Shown here: positions 1 to 10,771 of the stretch, piece by piece
Numbering within the stretch: position 1 is the first letter of the stretch
How the letters are laid out: every line of letters begins with the position of its first letter
Source of the DNA: Citricoccus sp. SGAir0253
GTDB lineage: Bacteria > Actinomycetota > Actinomycetes > Actinomycetales > Micrococcaceae
DNA: 64,000 bases
Reading direction: 5' to 3'
Assembly: GCF_005877055.1 (NCBI RefSeq)
Contig: NZ_CP039424.1
Location: 2,170,001-2,234,000, forward strand
Made by a program: the position numbers and the translations under genes
The notes under the pieces: model-generated
The model's input: the letters and a program-made list of their open reading frames with translations, nothing else
What the model was told of the DNA's origin: nothing
Database searches by the model: none

Positions 1-1215
<1,215 letters not shown>

Positions 1216-1218
1216 GGG

Positions 1219-3090
1219 TCAGTCCTCCTCGTCCCAGTCCGGGGTCATGTCCCGGGCCACCTGGATCTCGTCGTTGCTCACGCCGGCGGGCACCATGGGC
1301 CAGACCATGGAGTCCCGCGAGACCACGAAGTCCACGACCACGGGGCGGTCGTTGACGGCCATGGCCTGCTCGATCGTGGCGTCCAGGTCCTCCTCGCGGT
1401 CGCAGCGCAGCCCGAGGCAGCCGTAGGCCTCGGCGAGCTTGACGAAGTCCGGGACCCGGATGGTGTCGTGGCCGGTGTTCAGGTCCGTGTTGGAGTACCG
1501 GGACTCGTAGAACAGCGTCTGCCACTGGCGCACCATGCCGAGGGAGGAGTTGTTGATGACCGCGACCTTGATCGGGATGTCGTTGATCAGGCAGGTCGCC
1601 AGTTCCTGGTTGGTCATCTGGAAGCAGCCGTCGCCGTCGATCGCCCAGACCACGCGGTCCGGGTCCCCGACCTTGGCGCCCATGGCCGCCGGCACGGCGA
1701 AGCCCATGGTGCCCAGCCCGGCCGAGTTCAGCCACTGGTGCGGCCGCTCGTAGCGGATGAACTGGCTGGCCCACATCTGGTGCTGGCCCACGCCGGCCAC
1801 GTACACGGCCTCCGGGCCGGAGTGGGCGTCGAGGCGCTCGATGACCTTCTGCGGGGACATCAGCCCGTCCGCGGTGGGCGTGTAGCCCATCGGGTAGGTC
1901 TCGCGCAGCCGGTCCAGCACGGTCCACCACTCGCCGAGGTCGGGGGCGCCGGCCTCCTCGCGCAGGTCGCGCACCGCCGCGGTCAGCTCGGGGATGATCT
2001 CCTTGACGGAGCCGACGATCGGCACGTCCGCGGTCCGGTTCTTCGAGATCTCGGCCGGGTCGATGTCCGCGTGGATGACCTTGGCCCGCGGCGCGAAGCT
2101 GGACAGCAGCCCGGTGACGCGGTCGTCGAAGCGGGCCCCGAGGGTGATCAGCAGGTCGGACATCTGCAGCGCGGAGACGGCGGCCACGGAGCCGTGCATG
2201 CCCGGCATGCCCAGGTGCTGGCGGTGCGAGTCCGGGAACACGCCCCGCGCGGTGAGCGTGGTGACCACGGGGGCGCCGGTCAGCTCGGCCAGCTCGGCCA
2301 GCTCGGCGCTGGCGTGGCCGCGGGAGACGCCGCCGCCCACGTAGAGCACGGGGCGCTCGGCGTGCTGGATGAGCCGGGCCGCCTCGCGGACCTGCTTCGA
2401 GTGCCCGCGCACGACCGGGCGGTAGCCGGGCAGGTCGATCCGCGGCGGCCAGGAGAACTCCATCTGCGCCTGCTGGGCGTCCTTGGCCACGTCCACCAGC
2501 ACGGGGCCGGGCCGGCCGGTCGTGGCGATGTGGAAGGCCTCGGCCAGCGCCTGCGGGATGTCCTGGGCCTTGGTCACCAGGCGGGAGTGCTTGGTGATCG
2601 GCATCGTGATGCCGACGATGTCCGCCTCCTGGAAGGCGTCCGTGCCGATGGCGCTCGAGGAGACCTGGCCGGTGATGAACACGCAGGCCTCGGAGTCCAT
2701 GTGGGCGTCCGCGATCGCGGTGACGAGGTTCGTGGCGCCCGGGCCCGAGGTGGCGATCGCCACGCCGGGCCGGCCGGTGGCCAGGTAGTACCCCTGGGCC
2801 GCGTGCCCGGCGCCCTGCTCGTGGCGCACGAGGACGTGGCGGATGGTCGGGGAGTCCATCAGCGGGTCGTAGGTGGGCAGGATCGCCCCGCCCGGGAGGC
2901 CGAAGACGTCGGTGACGCCGAGCTCCTCCAGGGACCTGACGATGGCCTGCGAACCGGTCATGGCGACCGGTTCGACGACGCGGTTGGGCCCGGGGACCAG
3001 GCTCTCGCTCGGGGAGTCGTTCCGGTCCCGCTGGTCGCGGGGCGCATGGGACGTCATCACCGACGGGGTGATGCGGGATCCGTTACTCAT
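1219..3090 (-). CDS. ilvB: Acetolactate synthase, large catalytic subunit
   Basis: Thiamine-diphosphate enzyme that condenses two pyruvates, or pyruvate with 2-ketobutyrate, at the entry to valine/leucine/isoleucine synthesis. About 623 aa from the ATG at 3090 ([10 protein letters not shown]), which has an AAGAAGG-type ribosome site. The N-terminal PYR domain carries GLPGGAILP and the catalytic Glu in [11 protein letters not shown]. The C-terminal PP domain has the ThDP signature [11 protein letters not shown] running to NN. The open frame extends upstream to 3240, but that part covers the attenuator and is not coding. First gene of ilvBNC, preceded by a leader peptide and terminator. Confidence 0.97.
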   Translation of the reverse strand: MSNGSRITPSVMTSHAPRDQRDRNDSPSESLVPGPNRVVEPVAMTGSQAIVRSLEELGVTDVFGLPGGAILPTYDPLMDSPTIRHVLVRHEQGAGHAAQGYYLATGRPGVAIATSGPGATNLVTAIADAHMDSEACVFITGQVSSSAIGTDAFQEADIVGITMPITKHSRLVTKAQDIPQALAEAFHIATTGRPGPVLVDVAKDAQQAQMEFSWPPRIDLPGYRPVVRGHSKQVREAARLIQHAERPVLYVGGGVSRGHASAELAELAELTGAPVVTTLTARGVFPDSHRQHLGMPGMHGSVAAVSALQMSDLLITLGARFDDRVTGLLSSFAPRAKVIHADIDPAEISKNRTADVPIVGSVKEIIPELTAAVRDLREEAGAPDLGEWWTVLDRLRETYPMGYTPTADGLMSPQKVIERLDAHSGPEAVYVAGVGQHQMWASQFIRYERPHQWLNSAGLGTMGFAVPAAMGAKVGDPDRVVWAIDGDGCFQMTNQELATCLINDIPIKVAVINNSSLGMVRQWQTLFYESRYSNTDLNTGHDTIRVPDFVKLAEAYGCLGLRCDREEDLDATIEQAMAVNDRPVVVDFVVSRDSMVWPMVPAGVSNDEIQVARDMTPDWDEED

Positions 3091-3235
3091 TGCTGTGCCT
3101 TCTTGCCTCGTACTGGCGTGTCCGGTGTACGGCTGTGTACCTCTGGTGCCCGTCGCGGGTGTCCCCCGTGGCGTCCGCCTGCCGGCGGAGCAGTCCGTGG
3201 CGCCGATGTGGTGGCCGGCGCCATGCTTGCTGTCC

Positions 3236-3279
3236 AACAAAAAGACCCCGGGGGCGGCCGGTCGGCTCGCTCGGGGTCT
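3236..3279 (-). terminator. ilvBNC transcription attenuator
   Basis: On the minus strand AGACCCCG (3272-3279) pairs perfectly with CGGGGTCT (3243-3250), followed at once by TTTTGTT. This is the only textbook intrinsic terminator with a U-run among the leaders in this window. It lies between the LVVV leader peptide and ilvB, where it can be skipped if a ribosome stalls on Leu/Val codons. The mechanism is known for ilvB operons of Corynebacterium and Streptomyces; the competing antiterminator fold here is inferred. Confidence 0.85.
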
Positions 3280-3319
3280 CGCGCGTGGCGGCGGGCGGAC
3301 CCGCCGGCCGAACCGTGGT

Positions 3320-3364
3320 TCAGGCCCCGCGCTGGCTGACGACGACTAGTCGCATGTCGGACAT
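3320..3364 (-). CDS. ilvB leader peptide (Leu-Val-Val-Val)
   Basis: A 14-codon frame, [14 protein letters not shown] followed by TGA, lies 40 bases upstream of the attenuator hairpin. Its consecutive CTA-GTC-GTC-GTC codons make it a sensor of leucyl- and valyl-tRNA charging; CTA is a rare codon in DNA this G/C-rich, which would sharpen stalling. The ATG at 3364 is 7 bases after the -10 box AATACT, so the message is probably leaderless. An upstream in-frame ATG at 3370 would add two residues but has little space for transcription start. It resembles the LVVV leader of corynebacterial ilvB operons. Confidence 0.85.
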   Translation of the reverse strand: MSDMRLVVVSQRGA

Positions 3365-3371
3365 GTGCATC

Positions 3372-3401
3372 AGTATTCCCGAGCGGTCGGCCGGGTGCCA
3401 A
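3372..3401 (-). promoter_or_regulatory. ilvB leader promoter
   Basis: TTGGCA (3396-3401) and AATACT (3372-3377) on the minus strand are 18 bases apart. Transcription would start at or next to the A of the leader-peptide ATG at 3364. Confidence 0.65.
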
Positions 3402-3415
3402 TCGCCCCCGCCCGT

Positions 3416-3432
3416 GTCTCACATCGTGAGAC
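3416..3432. promoter_or_regulatory. 17-bp palindrome, candidate operator upstream of the ilvB promoter
   Basis: GTCTCAC and GTGAGAC form a perfect inverted repeat around a 3-base centre (ATC). It ends 14 bases upstream of the ilvB -35 box, the usual position of a dimeric repressor or activator site. Actinobacteria regulate leu/ilv genes with an IclR-type protein (LtbR/NdgR); assigning this site to such a protein is a guess. Confidence 0.5.
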
Positions 3433-3489
3433 GGGTGTCCGCTCCGTGGACAGCGCCGGGGTGCGGCGCCGCCCACGGAGCGGGCCGGC

Positions 3490-5247
3490 TCAGCCCAGGT
3501 ACGCGCCCTCGGCGGCGGAGTGGACGAGCTTGGCGTACTTGCCCAGCACACCCGTGGTGAACTTCGGCGGCAGGGGCTCCCAGTCCGCGCGGCGCCCGGC
3601 CAGCTCGTCCTCCGGCACCAGCAGGTCCAGGGTGCGCGCGGCGATGTCCACGCGGATCCGGTCCCCGTCGCGCACGAAGGCGATGGGGCCGCCGTCGGCG
3701 GCCTCCGGGGCGATGTGGCCGATGCACAGGCCGGTCGTCCCGCCCGAGAACCGGCCGTCGGTGAGCAGCAGGACGTCCTTGCCCAGGCCCGCGCCCTTGA
3801 TGGCGCCGGTGATGGCCAGCATCTCGCGCATGCCCGGGCCGCCCTTGGGGCCCTCGTAGCGGATGACGACGACGTCCCCGGCCTGCAGGGTGCCCGCCTC
3901 GAGGGCGTCCATCGCTTGGCGCTCGCGCTCGAACACGCGGGCCGTGCCCTCGAAGACGTCGGCGTCGAAGCCGGCGGACTTGACCACGGCGCCGTCCGGG
4001 GCGAGCGAGCCCTTGAGCACGGCGAGCCCGCCGTTGTGGTGCAGCGGGTCGTCCAGGGCGCGCAGGACCTTGCCGTCCGGGTCCGGCGGGTTGATGCCGG
4101 CCAGGTTCTCGGCCACGGTCTTGCCCGTGACGGTCAGGGCGTCGCCGTGGACCAGCCCGGCGTCCAGCAGCGCCTTCATGACCACCGGGACGCCGCCGAC
4201 CTTGTCCACGTCCGTCATGACGTACTGGCCGAAGGGCTTGAGGTCGCCCAGGTGCGGGACGCGGTCGCCGATCCGGTTGAAGTCGTCCAGGGTCAGGTCC
4301 ACGCCGGCCTCGCGGGCGATCGCCAGCAGGTGCAGGACGGCGTTGGAGGAGCCGCCGAAGGCCATGGTCACGGCGATCGCGTTCTCGAACGCCTTCTTGG
4401 TCATGATGTCCCGCGCGGTGATGCCCAGGCGCAGCAGGTTGACGACGGCCTCGCCCGACTGGCGGGAGAAGGAGTCACGCCGGCGGTCCGCCGAGGGCGG
4501 GGCCGCGGAGCCCGGCAGGGACATGCCCAGCGCCTCGCCGATGCAGGCCATGGTGTTGGCGGTGTACATGCCGCCGCACGCGCCCTCGCCCGGGCAGATG
4601 GCCCGCTCGATGGCGTCCAGGTCCTTCTCGCTCATCAGCCCGCGGGCGCACGCGCCCACGGCCTCGAAGGCGTCGATCAGCGTGACCTGCTTCTCGGTGC
4701 CGTCCTCGAGCTTGGCGTAGCCGGGCATGATGGACCCGGCGTAGACGAACACGCTCGAGACGTCGAGGCGGGCCGCCGCCATCAGCATGCCCGGCAGGGA
4801 CTTGTCGCAGCCGGCCAGCAGCACGGAGCCGTCGAGGCGCTCGGCCTGCATCACGGTCTCGACCGAGTCGGCGATAACCTCGCGGGAGACGAGCGAGTAG
4901 TGCATGCCGTCGTGGCCCATGGAGATGCCGTCCGAGACGGAGATGGTGCCGAACTCCAGCGGGTAGCCGCCCCCCGCGTGCACGCCCTCCTTGGAGGCCT
5001 GCGCCAGCCGGTCCAGGGACAGGTTGCACGGGGTGATCTCGTTCCACGAGCTGGCGATGCCGATCTGCGGCTTGGCGAAGTCCTCGTCCCCCATGCCGAC
5101 CGCTCGCAGCATGCCACGGGCCGGAGCGCGCTCCATGCCGTCGGTCACCGCCCGGGAGCGGGGCTTGATGTCCGGGGTGCGGTCCGCGGCGGCGTCCTGG
5201 CCGTCTCGACCGCCGGGAAGGGTCGTGTCTGCGCTGGGGCTGGTCAT
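3490..5247 (-). CDS. ilvD: Dihydroxy-acid dehydratase
   Basis: Third common step of branched-chain amino acid synthesis: dehydrates dihydroxyacids to 2-keto acids using an Fe-S cluster. 585 aa from the ATG at 5247. Cluster and active-site regions are visible in [12 protein letters not shown] and [20 protein letters not shown], and the C-terminal [19 protein letters not shown] is conserved. The start is supported by a TAGGAT -10 box ending 7 bases upstream, which implies a leaderless mRNA separate from ilvBNC. It ends about 120 bases before the ilvB leader, so it lies upstream in the same direction and some read-through is possible. Confidence 0.97.
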   Translation of the reverse strand: MTSPSADTTLPGGRDGQDAAADRTPDIKPRSRAVTDGMERAPARGMLRAVGMGDEDFAKPQIGIASSWNEITPCNLSLDRLAQASKEGVHAGGGYPLEFGTISVSDGISMGHDGMHYSLVSREVIADSVETVMQAERLDGSVLLAGCDKSLPGMLMAAARLDVSSVFVYAGSIMPGYAKLEDGTEKQVTLIDAFEAVGACARGLMSEKDLDAIERAICPGEGACGGMYTANTMACIGEALGMSLPGSAAPPSADRRRDSFSRQSGEAVVNLLRLGITARDIMTKKAFENAIAVTMAFGGSSNAVLHLLAIAREAGVDLTLDDFNRIGDRVPHLGDLKPFGQYVMTDVDKVGGVPVVMKALLDAGLVHGDALTVTGKTVAENLAGINPPDPDGKVLRALDDPLHHNGGLAVLKGSLAPDGAVVKSAGFDADVFEGTARVFERERQAMDALEAGTLQAGDVVVIRYEGPKGGPGMREMLAITGAIKGAGLGKDVLLLTDGRFSGGTTGLCIGHIAPEAADGGPIAFVRDGDRIRVDIAARTLDLLVPEDELAGRRADWEPLPPKFTTGVLGKYAKLVHSAAEGAYLG

Positions 5248-5254
5248 GGCGACC

Positions 5255-5260
5255 ATCCTA
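5255..5260 (-). promoter_or_regulatory. ilvD -10 box, leaderless
   Basis: TAGGAT followed by exactly 7 bases and the ilvD ATG. No clear -35 box is seen. Confidence 0.65.
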
Positions 5261-5366
5261 GGGCGGGGGGCCGCCCCGCAGGGCGCACGTGACGCGCCGG
5301 CCCCCGGCGCGGGGTGCGCGTGACGACGGGTGTCGGGTCCCTCCGGGCCGCCCGGGGGGCGGTCCG

Positions 5367-5372
5367 TAGACT
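5367..5372 (+). promoter_or_regulatory. -10 box of the 156-aa unknown gene, leaderless
   Basis: TAGACT, then 7 bases, then the ATG at 5380. The same hexamer and spacing occur before nucS and the DUF3039 gene. Confidence 0.6.
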
Positions 5373-5379
5373 GGGCGGC

Positions 5380-5850
5380 ATGAACGGCGAGGACCTCAAG
5401 CAGCTGCTCCGCGGGGCGTTCGACGCCCGGGTCCTCAACTACGGGGACTTCAACCTCGTCTACGGCCAGCCCTCCGGCAGCGGCGCGGCCTGGGTGATCG
5501 GCTACCGGCACCAGCCCCTGGAGATGCTGCTGTGCCCCGTGGAGCTCGGGACGCTGCCGGAGGTCCCGGTCGCGGACGGCATCGCCACGGTGGCCCTGGA
5601 CAACGTCGCCACGCTCGCGGACACCGGCACCGGCTACCAGGTGGAGACCGTCACCGGCTTCCGCACGTGGTTCGAGGTCACCGGTGCGCCCCGCGTCCCG
5701 CTGCCGGGGCGGATGCGCGACGGCGGCCCCACCGGGGACGGCGACGGCACCGTGGTGGTCCACCAGGAGGAGGACGCCGAGGACTTCCACCAGTTCATGA
5801 CCCACTTCATGGACACCCTCGACTCGTACTACCGGCTCCCACGCGCCTGA
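5380..5850 (+). CDS. Conserved hypothetical protein, 156 aa
   Basis: Soluble acidic protein, not recognised as a named family. It has no signal peptide or membrane segment. The N-terminal two thirds reads as alternating beta strands ([32 protein letters not shown]). A charged His/Asp/Glu-rich C-terminus follows ([24 protein letters not shown]). The -10 box 7 bases before the ATG and the codon use of its neighbours support a real gene. It is divergent from ilvD, with about 110 bases between the -10 boxes. It is single and not in an operon; a tRNA gene follows. Confidence 0.8.
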   Translation: MNGEDLKQLLRGAFDARVLNYGDFNLVYGQPSGSGAAWVIGYRHQPLEMLLCPVELGTLPEVPVADGIATVALDNVATLADTGTGYQVETVTGFRTWFEVTGAPRVPLPGRMRDGGPTGDGDGTVVVHQEEDAEDFHQFMTHFMDTLDSYYRLPRA

Positions 5851-5969
5851 CGGCCGACTGCGGGTCCTCCCGCCGCGGGACGGCGTGCTGGGACGTGCGG
5901 CAGGGCCCCGACCGGGGACGTGACGGAGATCTCCCCCGCCCCGGTTTCGCGTCCGGGCCAGATCTCTGC

Positions 5970-5975
5970 TAGAGT
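5970..5975 (+). promoter_or_regulatory. Probable tRNA-Lys -10 box
   Basis: TAGAGT lies 40 bases upstream of the tRNA 5' end. A weak TTCGCG at 5946 with an 18-base gap could be the -35 element. Confidence 0.45.
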
Positions 5976-6015
5976 CTTTCCTCGTTGCACGGACCGGTTT
6001 CCGGCCCCGCACACT

Positions 6016-6091
6016 GCGCCTCTAGCTCAACTGGCAGAGCAATTGACTCTTAATCAATGGGTTCCGGGTTCGAGTCCCGGGGGGCGCACCA
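6016..6091 (+). tRNA. tRNA-Lys (anticodon CTT)
   Basis: Complete 76-base cloverleaf: acceptor GCGCCTC pairs with GGGGCGC (one G-U). The D-arm is TAGCTCAACTGGCAGAGCA, the anticodon stem TTGA/TCAA encloses CTCTTAA, and the T-arm loop is TTCGAGT. The 3' CCA is encoded. It is followed by a strong hairpin terminator. Confidence 0.97.
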
Positions 6092-6117
6092 CACGGACCA
6101 TCCCGCCCGGGATGGCA

Positions 6118-6158
6118 CGCAGGAGGCCCCGGTCGTTCGACCGGGGCCTCCTGCGTTT
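6118..6158 (+). terminator. Terminator after tRNA-Lys
   Basis: A perfect 18-bp inverted repeat (6118-6135 with 6138-6155) is followed by TTT on the plus strand. It sits 27 bases after the tRNA 3' end. Confidence 0.8.
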
Positions 6159-6352
6159 CCCGGCCCCGCCGTCCTTCCCTGGCGGCCCCTCCGCCGGCCT
6201 CCACCCCACTCCCCCCGCCACGTGCTCCGGGGCCGGCCCCGGAGCGGGCACACCCTAACGGCACCTACCGCCCACTCCGGGTCTTACCGTGTCCGGGCAA
6301 GCGTGCCACGATGGGCGTGTTCCCGCGCCGGTCCGCTGAAAGGTGCACCCCC

Positions 6353-8077
6353 GTGACACGTCGATGGGCGCCCGCGCTCGCAGCACTGGCCTCCCTGGCG
6401 GTCCTGGCCTCCACCGGCGGGATCGCCCCCGCCTCGACCCCGCGGACGGAGCCGGCGACCCGCGCCACCCTCTCCCTGCCAGCGCGTCCCGGCACCGCCG
6501 CCGCGGCGCCCGCGGTCGTGCGTGCCGACGCCGGTCCGGCGCTGGCGGCGGCCCGGGGCCCGGTGGGGCCCGTGGCCGGCCCGGGGGTCGGTCCGGCCAC
6601 CGGCGCGCAGGACCTGGCCGGCCGGGCCACCCTGGTGGCGTCCTGGTCCCCACGGCGCCTCCTCGCCGGCTACACCGGCGAGGTGCCCCCCTCCGTCCAC
6701 GCCGGCCCGGTCGTGGTGACCGGGCCCGCGCTGGACCACCCGGTCGCCGGCCCCTTCATCCTCAGCTCGGCGTTCGGCTGGCGGGTCAACCCCACGGACG
6801 TCGGCCCGGCGCTGCAGTTCCACGTCGGCCAGGACTACGCGGTCGCGTGCGGCACCCCCGTCCACGCCGCGGCCGACGGCACGGTGACGTCCGCCGGGTT
6901 CCGAGGCACGGGCGGGCTCCGGGTGGACGTGCGCCACGACGGCCGGCTCGCCACCGCCTACCGGCACAACTCACGCCTCCTGGTCTCCCCCGGGGACCGG
7001 GTGGCCCGCGGGGACGTGATCGCCCTGGCCGGGACGACCGGCAACTCGACGGGCTGCCACGTGCACTTCGACACCCTGGTGGACGGGCTCCACGTGGACC
7101 CCGCGCTGCTGCTGCCGCCGGTGCCGGGCCAGCCGCGGCCCCTGTCCCCCGAGCACCTCGACCGCGCCCGGGACCGGGCCGGCCTCCCCCGCCTCGCCGC
7201 CGACGTGCGGGACCCCGAGGGACGGCCCACGGCCGGCGGGGAGGACGGCGGCCCTCCGGCGCCGCGGCCGGTGCGGACCGCGCCGTCCGCCCCCTCACCG
7301 AGGCCGTCCGGGGCCCGGGCCGAGGAGGGCACGCAGCCGGTACGCCCGCGGCCCGCCGCGCCGAGCGCGCCGGCGTCCGGTGCCCGCCCCGGCCCGACTC
7401 CCACCCCGAGCCCCAGCCCGACCACCGGCCCGGCCCCCGCCCCGGCCCCCACGAGGGCCCCCGCCGTCGAGCCGGCCGCCCGGCCCCCGGCGCGGCCCGC
7501 CGCGACGTCCTCGCCATCGCCCTCGCCATCGCCCTCGCCATCGCCCTCGCCGACGACGCCGCGGCCGTCGCCCACCTCACCCACCACCGCACCCTCGCCC
7601 ACCCCGTCGCCGACCCCCACCCCGTCGCCGGAGCCGACGGGATCCGCGGGGCCCACCTCGCCCGCCGCCAGCCCGACGCCGACCCCCACCCCGAGCCCCA
7701 CGCCCGCCCCGACGTCGGACCCTTTCCCGAGCCCCACGCCCGCCCCGACGTCGGCCCCCGCCCCGAGCCCCACGCCCACCGCCGCACCGGGCGGGACAGC
7801 CGCCCCGGTCCCGCCTCCCCCGGCCCTGTCCGCGGCCGAGGCGGCCCAGTGGTGCCTGCCCGCCACCGACGACGCCCGGCCCCCCACCCTGGCGGGCCTC
7901 TCCGCGCGGGAGCTGACGGAGTCCGTGGCCGTGCTCGACGCCGGCGGCACGCCCGTGCCGGTGACCGCTGCGACCCTGGCCGAGGTCGCCCCGGGAGCCG
8001 CCTGGCTGGATGCCCTGCCCTCCTGCACGAACGCCGACTTCCTCCGGGCCGCGCGGCAGGCCCGGACCGCGGGCTGA
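6353..8077 (+). CDS. Secreted M23-family peptidase with Pro/Ser/Thr linker
   Basis: Probable zinc peptidase acting on peptidoglycan cross-bridges outside the cell; 574 aa from a GTG with an AAAGG ribosome site. A signal peptide lies at residues 1-28 ([18 protein letters not shown]). The M23 domain spans about 125-260, with zinc ligands in HVGQD (H157, D161) and HVH (H236, H238). A long Pro/Ser/Thr-rich linker of about 300-480 contains SP and TP repeats, then a small C-terminal domain with two cysteines. The linker probably spans the wall. Whether the enzyme is active or only a scaffold cannot be told. It stands alone between tRNA-Lys and bcp. Confidence 0.9.
   Translation: MTRRWAPALAALASLAVLASTGGIAPASTPRTEPATRATLSLPARPGTAAAAPAVVRADAGPALAAARGPVGPVAGPGVGPATGAQDLAGRATLVASWSPRRLLAGYTGEVPPSVHAGPVVVTGPALDHPVAGPFILSSAFGWRVNPTDVGPALQFHVGQDYAVACGTPVHAAADGTVTSAGFRGTGGLRVDVRHDGRLATAYRHNSRLLVSPGDRVARGDVIALAGTTGNSTGCHVHFDTLVDGLHVDPALLLPPVPGQPRPLSPEHLDRARDRAGLPRLAADVRDPEGRPTAGGEDGGPPAPRPVRTAPSAPSPRPSGARAEEGTQPVRPRPAAPSAPASGARPGPTPTPSPSPTTGPAPAPAPTRAPAVEPAARPPARPAATSSPSPSPSPSPSPSPTTPRPSPTSPTTAPSPTPSPTPTPSPEPTGSAGPTSPAASPTPTPTPSPTPAPTSDPFPSPTPAPTSAPAPSPTPTAAPGGTAAPVPPPPALSAAEAAQWCLPATDDARPPTLAGLSARELTESVAVLDAGGTPVPVTAATLAEVAPGAAWLDALPSCTNADFLRAARQARTAG
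7511..7551 (+). repeat. 12-bp tandem repeat inside the M23 gene
   Basis: TCGCCATCGCCC is repeated three times exactly, plus five bases of a fourth copy. It encodes Ser-Pro dipeptides, so copy-number change would lengthen or shorten the linker in frame. Confidence 0.9.
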
Positions 8078-8129
8078 CCCAGCGGGTCCCGCGGCGGGCG
8101 CCCTCGCCGCCTCCTCGCCGCCCACGCCC

Positions 8130-8135
8130 TACAGT
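8130..8135 (+). promoter_or_regulatory. bcp -10 box, leaderless
   Basis: TACAGT lies 6 bases before the bcp ATG and no ribosome site is present. Confidence 0.55.
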
Positions 8136-8141
8136 GGTGCC

Positions 8142-8618
8142 ATGACCACTCCCCAGCGCCTGGAACAGGGCGACACCGCGCCCGCCTTCACCCTCGACGA
8201 CCAGGACGGCAACGCCGTCTCGCTGGCCGACTTCGCCGGCCGCCGCGTCATCGTGTACTTCTACCCGGCCGCCGCCACCCCCGGGTGCACCACCCAGGCG
8301 TGCGACTTCCGCGACAACCTCAACGCCTTCGCGGGCGAGGGCTTCGCCGTGGTGGGCATCTCCCCGGACGCCCCGGCCAAGCTGCAGAAGTTCGCGGCGG
8401 CGGAGGGGCTGACGTTCCCCCTGCTCTCGGACGCCGACCACGCCGTGGCCGAGGCCTACGGCGCGTGGGGGGAGAAGAAGAACTACGGCAAGACCTACGA
8501 GGGGCTGATCCGCTCCACCGTCGTGGTGGGCCGGGACGGCACCGTGGAGCTCGCGCAGTACAACGTCCGGGCCACGGGCCACGTGGCCAAGCTGCGCCGC
8601 GACCTCGGCCTCGACTGA
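8142..8618 (+). CDS. bcp: Thioredoxin-dependent thiol peroxidase (Bcp/PrxQ)
   Basis: Cytoplasmic peroxiredoxin of 158 aa that reduces hydrogen peroxide and organic peroxides. The active-site segment YPAAATPGCTTQACDF holds the peroxidatic Cys49 and the likely resolving Cys54, the PrxQ spacing. The typical KKNYGKTYEGLIRSTVVV region follows. Length is normal. The start is fixed by a -10 box 6 bases upstream and by homology to the usual N-terminus. It is transcribed alone and ends just before tRNA-Leu. Confidence 0.95.
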   Translation: MTTPQRLEQGDTAPAFTLDDQDGNAVSLADFAGRRVIVYFYPAAATPGCTTQACDFRDNLNAFAGEGFAVVGISPDAPAKLQKFAAAEGLTFPLLSDADHAVAEAYGAWGEKKNYGKTYEGLIRSTVVVGRDGTVELAQYNVRATGHVAKLRRDLGLD

Positions 8619-8650
8619 CCGGTCCCGGCCGCCTCGCCCCCACCGCGCGG

Positions 8651-8670
8651 GGAGGCGGCCGACCGCCTCC
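8651..8670 (+). terminator. Hairpin after bcp
   Basis: GGAGGCGG and CCGCCTCC enclose a CCGA tetraloop, 32 bases after the bcp stop. There is no U-run, so function as a terminator is uncertain. Confidence 0.4.
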
Positions 8671-8689
8671 GGGGCGCCGGGCCACCGGG

Positions 8690-8695
8690 TAGGAT
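8690..8695 (+). promoter_or_regulatory. Probable tRNA-Leu -10 box
   Basis: TAGGAT lies 30 bases before the tRNA 5' end, between the bcp hairpin and the tRNA. Confidence 0.45.
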
Positions 8696-8725
8696 GGGCC
8701 GTTGTCCCCGTCCCCGCGGGGGCCC

Positions 8726-8807
8726 GCGGGCGTGGCGAAATTGGCAGACGCGCTGGATTTAGGTTCCAGTGTCTTCGGACGTGGGGGTTCAAGTCCCCCC
8801 GCCCGCA
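8726..8807 (+). tRNA. tRNA-Leu (anticodon TAG)
   Basis: Class II tRNA of 82 bases: acceptor GCGGGCG pairs with CGCCCGC. The anticodon stem CTGGA/TCCAG encloses TTTAGGT, giving anticodon TAG. A long variable arm (GTCTTCGGAC) and T-loop TTCAAGT are present. CCA is not encoded, unlike the tRNA-Lys above, so it must be added. Confidence 0.96.
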
Positions 8808-8950
8808 CGATGACGCGTCCCCGGCGACGCGGACGCAGGGTGCCGGGGACACCCGGACCGGGGGCCGCCCGCCGGCAGCGGCCCGCACGCCGGGGGACGC
8901 GAGGGCACGCCAGACACGCCAGACACGCCAGGACAGGGAGGCCCCACCGA

Positions 8951-10726
8951 GTGGACATCTCGCGTCGGACGGTGCTCACCTCCCTGGCGGCGGCCGTCGC
9001 CCTGCCCCTCACCGGTTGCGCGGCACAGATCCGCGCCGAGTCCGCCTCCGGCCCGGCCGGGACGCCCGCCACCCCGGCCCCGACCGTCCCCGTGACCATC
9101 GGGGTACCCGCCGGCCCGCTGACGCTCGACCCGGCCCTGGCCGTGGATGCCGAGTCCCACCGCTGCACGCGCCAGGTCCTGGAGACCCTGCTGGGCGTGG
9201 ACCCCAACACCGGCGCCCCCGTCCCGCTGCTGGCCAGCGACTGGCGCGTGAGCGGGGACGGCCGCCGCTACACCTTCTCCCTCGAGCCGGGCGTCGTCTT
9301 CCAGGACGGCACCGCGCTGGACGCCGACACGGTGGCGGCCAACTTCGAGCGGTGGGCCCGCCTGCCGGAGTTGCTCGGGCGCCGGCGGATGGCCGCCCTG
9401 CCGCACCTGTCCTTCGCCTCGGTCTTCGGCGGTTACGCCGGCGACGACGGCTGCCGCTACGTCGAGTGCCAGCCCGTGGGTACCCGCACCGTCAGCCTCG
9501 TGCTGCGCGAGCCCATCGTCTTCCTCCCCGCGGCCCTGGCGGCCCCCGCGTTCGCCCTCAGCTCTCCCCCCTCCTGGGCCGCCTTCGACGACGCGCTGGC
9601 CGCCACGCCCGGGGACGCCCTGCCCCCCGCCCGTCCGGCCGGCACCGGGCCGTTCCGCTGGCCGGCCGCCGTCGCCCCGGACGGCACCGCAGGCCCCGAC
9701 GGCGGCGCGGCCGGGTCCGCGGGCGGCACCACCGCCGCGGACGCCACGACCGGCGGGGACCCGGCCGGGGCGGACGCCCTCGTGCTCGAGGCCGACCCGG
9801 ACTACCGGGGCGGGGCCTCCGCCGTCGGCCCCGTCACGCTGGCCGTGGTGCCCGACGCCCACCAGCGGCTGCGCGAACTGCGCCGCGGCCGGCTGGACGC
9901 CTTCGACTACGTCACCCCCGACACGCTGCGCCCGCTCGTCCAGGGCGGGGCGCAGGTGCTGCAGCGGGACCCGCTCTCGGTGCTCTACCTCGGGATGAAC
10001 GCGCGGCACCCGGTGATGCGCCAGCTCTACGTACGCCAGGCGGTGGCCCACGCCGTGGACCGCAGGGCGCTGGCCGAGGAGTGCTTCCTGGCCGGCTCCT
10101 CCGCCGCCCACGAGTTCGTCCCGCCCTCCCTCGGCGTGCAGAACCCGGAGCTGACCCGCTACGGGCACGACCCCGCCGAGGCCACGCGGCTGCTCGAGCT
10201 CGCCGGCTACCGCGGCGAGCCCCTCGACTTCCTCTACCCGGTGGAGACCTCCCGCCCCTACCTGCCCGCCCCCGAGGTGGTGTACGCGCGGATCGCCGGC
10301 GACCTCGCCGAGGCCGGGTTCGTCATCAACCCGGTCCCGGTGCCGTGGGAGGAGGGCTACCTCGCCCGGCTCGGGTCCGGCACGGACCGGGCGTTCCACC
10401 TCTCCGGCCGCACCGGTGAGTACCGTGATCCCCACCACTTCCTGCACCCGCTGTTCGGGCACGGCTCGGTGGAGTTCGGCTACGAGAACCCCATGGTGGT
10501 CGAGGCGCTGGACGACGCGGTGTCCGAGACCGTGCCCGAACGCCGCACGGCCCTGTACCAGAAGGCCGCGGAATCGCTGGCGCTGGACCTGCCGGCCCTG
10601 CCGCTCGCGTTCCCGATCTCGGCCGTGGCCACGGGTCACGACCTCGTCTCCTACCCCACCTCCCCGGTCCTGGACGAGCGGTTCGACCGCATCGTCCCCG
10701 TGGACCGACCGCACCCGACCCAGTAG
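8951..10726 (+). CDS. Family 5 extracellular solute-binding lipoprotein (orphan)
   Basis: Peptide/nickel-type ABC substrate-binding protein of 591 aa from a GTG with GGGAGG 9 bases upstream. The N-terminus has a twin-arginine-like RRTVLTSLAAAVALPLTGC with lipobox LTGC, so it should be lipidated and anchored outside the membrane. The family 5 fold is seen in VGVPAGPLTLDPALAVDAESH-like entry, the DWRVSGDGRRYTFSLEPGV segment and VRQAVAHAVDRRALAEECF. A Gly/Ala/Asp-rich insert lies at about 240-275. No permease or ATPase gene is adjacent, so it must share a transporter encoded elsewhere. The ligand is unknown. Confidence 0.9.
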   Translation: MDISRRTVLTSLAAAVALPLTGCAAQIRAESASGPAGTPATPAPTVPVTIGVPAGPLTLDPALAVDAESHRCTRQVLETLLGVDPNTGAPVPLLASDWRVSGDGRRYTFSLEPGVVFQDGTALDADTVAANFERWARLPELLGRRRMAALPHLSFASVFGGYAGDDGCRYVECQPVGTRTVSLVLREPIVFLPAALAAPAFALSSPPSWAAFDDALAATPGDALPPARPAGTGPFRWPAAVAPDGTAGPDGGAAGSAGGTTAADATTGGDPAGADALVLEADPDYRGGASAVGPVTLAVVPDAHQRLRELRRGRLDAFDYVTPDTLRPLVQGGAQVLQRDPLSVLYLGMNARHPVMRQLYVRQAVAHAVDRRALAEECFLAGSSAAHEFVPPSLGVQNPELTRYGHDPAEATRLLELAGYRGEPLDFLYPVETSRPYLPAPEVVYARIAGDLAEAGFVINPVPVPWEEGYLARLGSGTDRAFHLSGRTGEYRDPHHFLHPLFGHGSVEFGYENPMVVEALDDAVSETVPERRTALYQKAAESLALDLPALPLAFPISAVATGHDLVSYPTSPVLDERFDRIVPVDRPHPTQ

Positions 10727-10771
10727 TAAAGTCGGGTGGAAACAACCAGTTCGCCACCCCGGGAGAGCACC

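Noticed and set aside
7511-7551. Tandem repeats as a CRISPR array
   Set aside because: Units are 12 bp without spacers and lie in frame in a Ser/Pro linker.
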